64,000 bases of DNA from Bosea sp. 685 (GTDB lineage Bacteria; Pseudomonadota; Alphaproteobacteria; Rhizobiales; Beijerinckiaceae): NCBI RefSeq assembly GCF_031884435.1, contig NZ_CP134779.1, positions 2,294,001 to 2,358,000 of the forward strand, in the 5' to 3' direction. A program made the translations under genes and the position numbers. The notes under the pieces were generated by a model that did not search any database, was not told the origin of the DNA, and saw nothing but the letters and a program-made list of their open reading frames with translations. This document shows positions 59,399-64,000 of this stretch, one piece after another; within the stretch, counting starts at the first letter, position 1, and every line of letters starts with the position of its first letter.

Positions 59399-59415
59399 AT
59401 GTGCATACTACACAT
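59399..59415. promoter_or_regulatory. MarR-type operator, copy 2 (ATGTG-N7-CACAT)
   Basis: In the 38-base spacer between the two divergent genes, 7 bases before the monooxygenase ATG. The palindrome extends by one pair to TATGTG-N7-CACATA. Confidence 0.65.
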
Positions 59416-59421
59416 AAAGAG

Positions 59422-60933
59422 ATGGCGATGACAGAGGATTTCACAGCGGAGGTGTTGATTTGTGGCGCGGGGACGGCCGGCCTCACACTCGCGATCGAAC
59501 TTGCACGTCGCGGTCTATCCTTCCGCTTGATCGAGAAGATGGACGGGCCTTTCCGTGGTTCGCGCGGCAAGGGCATCCAGCCGCGAACACAGGAGGTCTT
59601 CGAGGATCTCGGCATTCTCGACCGCGTCGTCGCGGCCGGAGGCCTCTATCCGCGGCAGCGGGAATATCGCGACGACGGCAGCTATGCAGAATCCTATGTC
59701 ACGGCGCATGAGGATCCGACGCCTGCCGAGCCCTACCGCCTCCCGCTCATGGTGCCGCAATTCCTGACCGAGGGCGTGATGCGCGAGCGCCTCGTCGAGC
59801 TCGGACATCGGCCTGAGTTCGGCTGCGAGCTGGTCGGATTGGAGCAGGACGAAGATGGCGTGACGGCGCGGCTGGTCTCCGGAGCCGGCGAAGAGGTCAT
59901 GCGTGTGCGCTATCTCATTGGCGCGGATGGCGGCCGCAGCTTCGTGCGCCACGCGCTCGACATCGGCTTCCCGGGCAAGACGCTCGGCGTTCGGGCCGTT
60001 GTCGCCGATGTCGTCCTGACAGGCCTGGGACGCGATGCCTGGCACCGCTTCAGCGAAGGATCGATGGAGCGGCAGGTGTCGCTATGCCCGCTCGCCGGGA
60101 CCGAGCTGTTCCAGCTGCAGGCGCCGATCCCGCTCGAAGGCGATGTCGATCTTTCCACTGAGGGCCTCTCCGCAATGGTGGCCGGGCGCACCGGCCGCGA
60201 CGATATTCGTATCCAATCCGTGTCCTGGGCATCGGCCTTCACGATGAATGCGCGGCTGGCCGATCGCTACCGTGTCGGTCGCGTGTTCCTGGTCGGCGAC
60301 GCCGCGCATATTCATCCGCCGACGGGCGGCCAGGGGCTCAATACGAGCGTCCAGGACGCCTATAATCTCGGCTGGAAACTGGCGGCGGTCGCCGCCGGCG
60401 CTCCCGACGCATTGCTCGACAGCTACGAGGAAGAACGCCGACCGATCGCAGCGGGCATGCTGGGATTGGCCACCAGATTGCTTGATGCGGCCAAGCGCGG
60501 CGAGATGCGGCGCGGCCGCGAAGTCCACCAGCTCGACCTTGGTTATGCGGGGGCGTCGCTTGCGCTGGAAAAGCCGGAACGCGGCGGCGGCCTGCTCGCG
60601 GGAGACCGCGCGCCCGATGCGCCGATCCGCGGCGCTGCCGGACAAGCGACGCGTCTGTTCGAACTGTTCAAGGGCGCGGACTGGACGCTGTTGGGCTATG
60701 AGGTCGAGCGCGATGCCGTGCCGTCGCGTCCCGGGCTCAGCATCCATATGCTGGGTCCGCGCGGCGATATCCTCGATGAGGGCGGCCATCTGCGCGACGC
60801 CTATGCTTTGACACCAGGCGACTGGGTGCTCGTGCGTCCCGACGGCTATGTCGGGGCGATCGTCTCGTCCAGCGAGGTCGGCGGGCTGGAGACCTATCTT
60901 CGGAATGTGGGTCTCGAGCGCGGCCGGTTCTAA
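59422..60933 (+). CDS. FAD-dependent monooxygenase (PheA/TfdB/MhpA type)
   Basis: A 503-residue flavoprotein hydroxylase. Start at ATG 59422 (MAMTEDFTAEVLICGAGTAG). FAD-binding GAGTAGLTLAIEL at the N-terminus, DG motif YLIGADGGRSFVRHAL and the second FAD site FLVGDAAHIHPPTGGQGLNT define group A monooxygenases. The C-terminal 150 residues are a thioredoxin-like domain. Probably hydroxylates an aromatic ring; controlled by the divergent MarR gene. Confidence 0.92.
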   Translation: MAMTEDFTAEVLICGAGTAGLTLAIELARRGLSFRLIEKMDGPFRGSRGKGIQPRTQEVFEDLGILDRVVAAGGLYPRQREYRDDGSYAESYVTAHEDPTPAEPYRLPLMVPQFLTEGVMRERLVELGHRPEFGCELVGLEQDEDGVTARLVSGAGEEVMRVRYLIGADGGRSFVRHALDIGFPGKTLGVRAVVADVVLTGLGRDAWHRFSEGSMERQVSLCPLAGTELFQLQAPIPLEGDVDLSTEGLSAMVAGRTGRDDIRIQSVSWASAFTMNARLADRYRVGRVFLVGDAAHIHPPTGGQGLNTSVQDAYNLGWKLAAVAAGAPDALLDSYEEERRPIAAGMLGLATRLLDAAKRGEMRRGREVHQLDLGYAGASLALEKPERGGGLLAGDRAPDAPIRGAAGQATRLFELFKGADWTLLGYEVERDAVPSRPGLSIHMLGPRGDILDEGGHLRDAYALTPGDWVLVRPDGYVGAIVSSSEVGGLETYLRNVGLERGRF

Positions 60934-60994
60934 AGCGTTTTCGAACGAAGTGGACACCGGTTCGCGTGAAGAAAACGCATTAAAACAAAGAGCT
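60932..60994. repeat. Dispersed intergenic repeat, GTGGACACCGGTTCGCGTGA family (copy 2)
   Basis: gcgttttc (60935-60942) and gaaaacgc (60971-60978) are inverted arms. The sequence matches 17617-17680 in reverse complement over most of its length. It fills the gap between two convergent genes and touches both stop codons. Confidence 0.75.
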
Positions 60995-62054
60995 AACGCA
61001 GCCTGGCGGGTGGCGCGCCGGTCGTGTCCCTGATGACCAGTTTGGTTGGCAGCAGGACGGTCTCGACGGGCGCATCAAAAGCCTCGATCCGGCGCAGCAG
61101 CAACTGGGCGGCGGTCCGGCCCACGGTCTGCCGCGCCACGGCGACGGTGGTGAGTGCCGGACGCCACAGGGTCGCCTCGGCGATGTCGTCGAAGCCGATG
61201 ACGGAGAAATCCCGCCCCGGCGTCAATTCGCGCGAGCGCAGGCCGAGCATGGCGCCAAAGGCGACGACATCGTTGAAGCAGGCGACCGCCGTGGGCGGTT
61301 CGGGCAGATCGAGCAAGGCGAGCACATGGGCCATGCCGGTGTCGCGCGTCGCCGAGCCGGAGAGCACGAGGCGCGGCTCGAGCGCGATCCCGGCATCGAA
61401 CAAGGCCTGCCGATAGCCCTCGAACCGCTCGCGGCCGGTCGAGATGTTCTCGTTGAGGCCGATCATGCCGATCCGGCGATGGCCGAGCTCGATCAGGTAC
61501 CTTGTGGCCTCGATCATGCCGGCGCGGTGATTGGCCTGGACGAGATCGACCTCCGCTCCCGGAACCGAGCGCGAGACCATCACGCAAGGCAAACGCCAGG
61601 ATCGGAGCAGGTCGACGAAGGCGGCGTCCGTGCCCATGGCGGGCACGACAAGCAGGCCTGCTACATTATATTCGCGCACGGCCGAGACGAAGGCGCTTTG
61701 GCGCGCGACGGATTCGGCGGTGTTCGACATCAAGACGATGCGGTTCTGCTCCGTCAGCGCGTCTTCCATCGCCGCGACGATCTCGGCGAAATAAGGGTTG
61801 ATCAGATCGTTGACCGCCATGGCGATCAGGCGGGACTCTGTCGAGCGCAGGCCCGCGGCGCCGCGGTTATAGACATAGCCGAGGTTTTTCGCCGCCTCGA
61901 GCACGCGCTCATGAGTGCGCTTGGGGATGGTCGGACTGTTGCGCAGCACGAGTGAGACGGTGGCCTTCGAGACGCCGGTCGCATTCGCGATATCCACCAG
62001 AGTGGGCCGCAGATTCGCTTGCGATTGCGCCTTGCGATGCTCGAAATCTGCCAC
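60993..62054 (-). CDS. LacI-family transcriptional regulator
   Basis: A 353-residue repressor. The helix-turn-helix TLVDIANATGVSKATVSLVL is near residue 18, the hinge helix follows at AAKNLGYVYNRGAAGLRSTE, and residues 70-345 are the periplasmic-binding-protein-like effector domain (LIAMAVNDLINPYFAEIVAA). It lies downstream of the DUF993-MaoC-SDR genes on the same strand and is the likely local regulator of that catabolic cluster; the effector is probably a sugar-like compound. Confidence 0.92.
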   Translation of the reverse strand: MADFEHRKAQSQANLRPTLVDIANATGVSKATVSLVLRNSPTIPKRTHERVLEAAKNLGYVYNRGAAGLRSTESRLIAMAVNDLINPYFAEIVAAMEDALTEQNRIVLMSNTAESVARQSAFVSAVREYNVAGLLVVPAMGTDAAFVDLLRSWRLPCVMVSRSVPGAEVDLVQANHRAGMIEATRYLIELGHRRIGMIGLNENISTGRERFEGYRQALFDAGIALEPRLVLSGSATRDTGMAHVLALLDLPEPPTAVACFNDVVAFGAMLGLRSRELTPGRDFSVIGFDDIAEATLWRPALTTVAVARQTVGRTAAQLLLRRIEAFDAPVETVLLPTKLVIRDTTGAPPARLR

Positions 62055-62123
62055 GGATTCGTCTGTTTCTGCCTCTGGATGGATGATCTGATCGCGGTGG
62101 ACCGGCCCGTCAAGCCTGCGGCA

Positions 62124-63287
62124 TCAGGCGACGCCATGGAGGGCGAGGACATGCCCCATCCGCTGCGCCGCCCGGTCGGGGTCCAAGAACAGGCCGAGTG
62201 TCGCGGCGTGACGGAAGACGCGAGCGAGATGCAGCACCGAGCGGGCGCCCTGCTGGGCACCGAGCATGGTGAAATGCTCCTGATGGCCGCCGAGGTAAGC
62301 GAGCAGGACGACGCCGGTCTTGTAATACTGCGTCGGAGGCTGGAATAATTCGCGTGAGAGTTCCACGGTCGGGTCGAGGATGTCCCGGAAGGGCGCGACG
62401 CCGCCTTGCGTCAAGGCCTTGAGGGCGGCCGATGCGATGGGTGCGATCGGATCGAAGATGCCGAGCAAGGCGTGGCTGAAGCCCTGCGCGTCTCCCGTGA
62501 TCAGTTCGGGATAGTTGAAGTCATCGCCGGTATACATCGCGACGCCCTCAGGGAGGCGGCGGCGCATCGCGATCTCGAGCCCCTTGTCGAGGAGCGAGAT
62601 CTTGATGCCGGCGATCCTGCCGGCATTGTCGGCGATCATGCCGAGGCAGGAATCCATCGCGGCATCGATGTCGCGACCGCCCCAATAGCCGGCGAGCGCC
62701 GGATCGAACATGTCGCCGAGCCAGTGCAGGATTACCGGCTGGTCCGCCTCGGAGAGGACGCGGGCATAGACGCGGGCATAATCGGCGGGGGATCGTGCCG
62801 CCCGGGCGAGAGCCCGGCTCGCCATCAGGATGACGCGCCCGCCGAGACCCTGGACATAGGACAACTGCTCGAGATAGGCGGCGATGACGCTCTCGATCGT
62901 CGCGTCCTCGGGCGTGAGTTGTTCGGTCCCGACGCCTGAGAAGACCACTGCGTCGGGCCGCTGGCGGGCGCTAGCGAGGGTGTTGCGGATCAGGATTTTC
63001 GCGGAGGGCCAATCCAGCCCCATGCCGCGCTGGGCGGTATCCATCGCCTCGGCGACGCCGAGGCCGAGATCCCAGAGATGCTCGCGGAAGCGCTGTGTCG
63101 CGTCGAAATCGATCGCGATCTCGCGCATCGGCGCGATATCGGCCAGCGGATCGGCGACGACATGGGCGGCCGAGAGGACGGCGCGCGCCAGCGTTTCGCC
63201 GGGACGGGCGGTGTCCCAGCGGACAGGATCGGGCAGGGCGAAGCGTTCCAGAGAGCGGTCTGCGCGGGGAAGAGCGAGCGTGATCAT
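62124..63287 (-). CDS. DUF993 protein (dihydrodipicolinate synthase/aldolase-like TIM barrel)
   Basis: A 387-residue protein of the DUF993 group, distant from DapA-type class I aldolases. Landmarks: SGVGTEQLTPEDATIESVIA, VILMASRALARAARSPADYA, ILHWLGDMFDPALAGYWGG and GIKISLLDKGLEIAMRRRLP, where the conserved Lys could be the Schiff-base residue. Relatives lie in sugar-acid and cyclitol gene clusters. Start overlaps the MaoC stop by one base (TGATG). Confidence 0.85.
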   Translation of the reverse strand: MITLALPRADRSLERFALPDPVRWDTARPGETLARAVLSAAHVVADPLADIAPMREIAIDFDATQRFREHLWDLGLGVAEAMDTAQRGMGLDWPSAKILIRNTLASARQRPDAVVFSGVGTEQLTPEDATIESVIAAYLEQLSYVQGLGGRVILMASRALARAARSPADYARVYARVLSEADQPVILHWLGDMFDPALAGYWGGRDIDAAMDSCLGMIADNAGRIAGIKISLLDKGLEIAMRRRLPEGVAMYTGDDFNYPELITGDAQGFSHALLGIFDPIAPIASAALKALTQGGVAPFRDILDPTVELSRELFQPPTQYYKTGVVLLAYLGGHQEHFTMLGAQQGARSVLHLARVFRHAATLGLFLDPDRAAQRMGHVLALHGVA

Positions 63288-63775
63288 CAGGGCGACCGTT
63301 CCGAGGCTTGAGGGCGCAGGCGGGTGAGGAGCGTGGTTTCGCCTTCCTGGGCGATCTCGCCGCCGCGTTTCACCACTTCGAAAGCCAGCGTGACGATGCC
63401 TTGGCCCTTGCTGGACAGGCGCTTGCCGGCGACGCGGATTTGCGCGCCGATGCGGTCGCCCGCGAAGATCGGGGCCCTGAAGCGCCAGTTCCAGCCGAGC
63501 GAGGCGATTGCCATGATGCGCACCGAGGCCCGGTTCTTCAGCCCGTCGGTCAGCGCCAGGCCGAGCAGGCCATGGGCGACCCTGGCCGGAAAGCCCTGCG
63601 AGCGGGCGAAGTCATCATCCATGTGGATGTCGAAGAAATCGCCGGAGAGGCCGGCAAAGGAGACGATATGCGCCTCGGTCACGACCAGGAAGCCGGTCTG
63701 GTAGCGATCGCCCTCCTCAAGGTCCTCGAACCAGTATTCGCCCGGGGGAAGCTCTCTGCCGCTCATGATCGTCAC
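63287..63775 (-). CDS. MaoC-family dehydratase
   Basis: A 162-residue hot-dog-fold hydratase, normally acting on an enoyl-CoA or similar substrate. MaoC features are [40 protein letters not shown] with the catalytic Asp/His and [16 protein letters not shown] 63775 overlaps the SDR stop (GTGA); ATG 63766 (MSGRELPP) is the alternative start. Middle gene of the catabolic operon. Confidence 0.9.
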   Translation of the reverse strand: MTIMSGRELPPGEYWFEDLEEGDRYQTGFLVVTEAHIVSFAGLSGDFFDIHMDDDFARSQGFPARVAHGLLGLALTDGLKNRASVRIMAIASLGWNWRFRAPIFAGDRIGAQIRVAGKRLSSKGQGIVTLAFEVVKRGGEIAQEGETTLLTRLRPQASERSP

Positions 63776-64000
63776 AGCCTGCGCACCGCCAGGCCGCCAT
63801 CGACCCGCACCACCTCGCCGGTCGAATAGGGCAGGGAGCCTGAGGCCAGCATCGCGGCCGCCTTGCCGATATCCTCGGGCTCGCCCCAGCGGGCGAGCGG
63901 GGTGAGGCCTTCAGCGAAAAGCGCGTCATAACGCTCCTTCGCCACGGCGGTCATGTTGGTGCGGATGATACCGGGGCGGATCTCGTAGGCATTGATGCCG
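63772..64000 (-). CDS. Short-chain dehydrogenase/reductase (5' end beyond window)
   Basis: The visible 75 C-terminal residues ([58 protein letters not shown]) are the typical end of a 3-oxoacyl-ACP-reductase-like SDR: PG motif after the catalytic region and the DGG terminus. It continues past 64000. It is upstream of and coupled to the MaoC gene, so it probably oxidises an intermediate of the same pathway. Confidence 0.9.
   Translation of the reverse strand, partial: GINAYEIRPGIIRTNMTAVAKERYDALFAEGLTPLARWGEPEDIGKAAAMLASGSLPYSTGEVVRVDGGLAVRRL

Overview
The window is GC-rich alphaproteobacterial chromosome, most likely from the Hyphomicrobiales (Rhizobiales), with a Bosea-like gene set. The evidence is the gene content: PopZ near valS, an isoaspartate methyltransferase-like gene beside tolC, BA14K and small His/Arg-rich secreted proteins, a split-site SOS motif of the alphaproteobacterial GTTC-N7-GTTC type, and several families of short intergenic palindromic repeats. 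The genus is inference.

Left flank (1-17680). A polar amino-acid ABC transporter (ATPase cut by the window edge, permease, binding protein) is transcribed away from an XRE-cupin regulator, with two TTCATG-N2-CATGAA operators between them. A leftward group follows: AbgB-like amidohydrolase, His-rich cupin protein, mercaptopyruvate sulfurtransferase and AlaX-type editing protein. Then come an SDR, a soluble chemoreceptor, small secreted proteins, an aldo/keto reductase, and a complete branched-chain amino-acid-type transporter in which LivM and LivG are one fused polypeptide.

Integrated element (18044-34747, 16.7 kb). A 51-bp direct repeat of the 3' part of tRNA-Asn(GTT) bounds this island. 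It encodes a P4-type tyrosine integrase, an AlpA-like factor, and an overlapping gene chain that ends in a probable replication initiator whose gene contains four iteron-like repeats next to an AT-rich stretch. Cargo includes a strongly AT-rich gene with class III nucleotidyl-cyclase-like motifs inside a direct-repeat-flanked segment, a protein with a HEPN-like RNDFAH motif, an HNH nuclease and an SOS-box operon of three small proteins. A leftward operon contains a stand-alone HK97-type major capsid gene without recognisable portal, protease or terminase. The whole looks like a phage satellite or a reduced, satellite-like prophage.

Right flank (34748-64000). tRNA-Asn and tRNA-Cys are followed by pcm-like, tolC, popZ, a stress flavoprotein-fold gene, dps, valS, phoD, a YqaA-type membrane protein, ilvD, a SEL1-repeat protein, xthA, BA14K, UPF0114, a HAD hydrolase plus HerA-like ATPase pair whose C-termini were both rewritten by the same 68-bp repeat, a diguanylate cyclase, a ceramidase-like protein, an OmpA protein and a MarR-controlled FAD monooxygenase. 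It closes with a leftward catabolic cluster (partial SDR, MaoC, DUF993) next to a LacI regulator.
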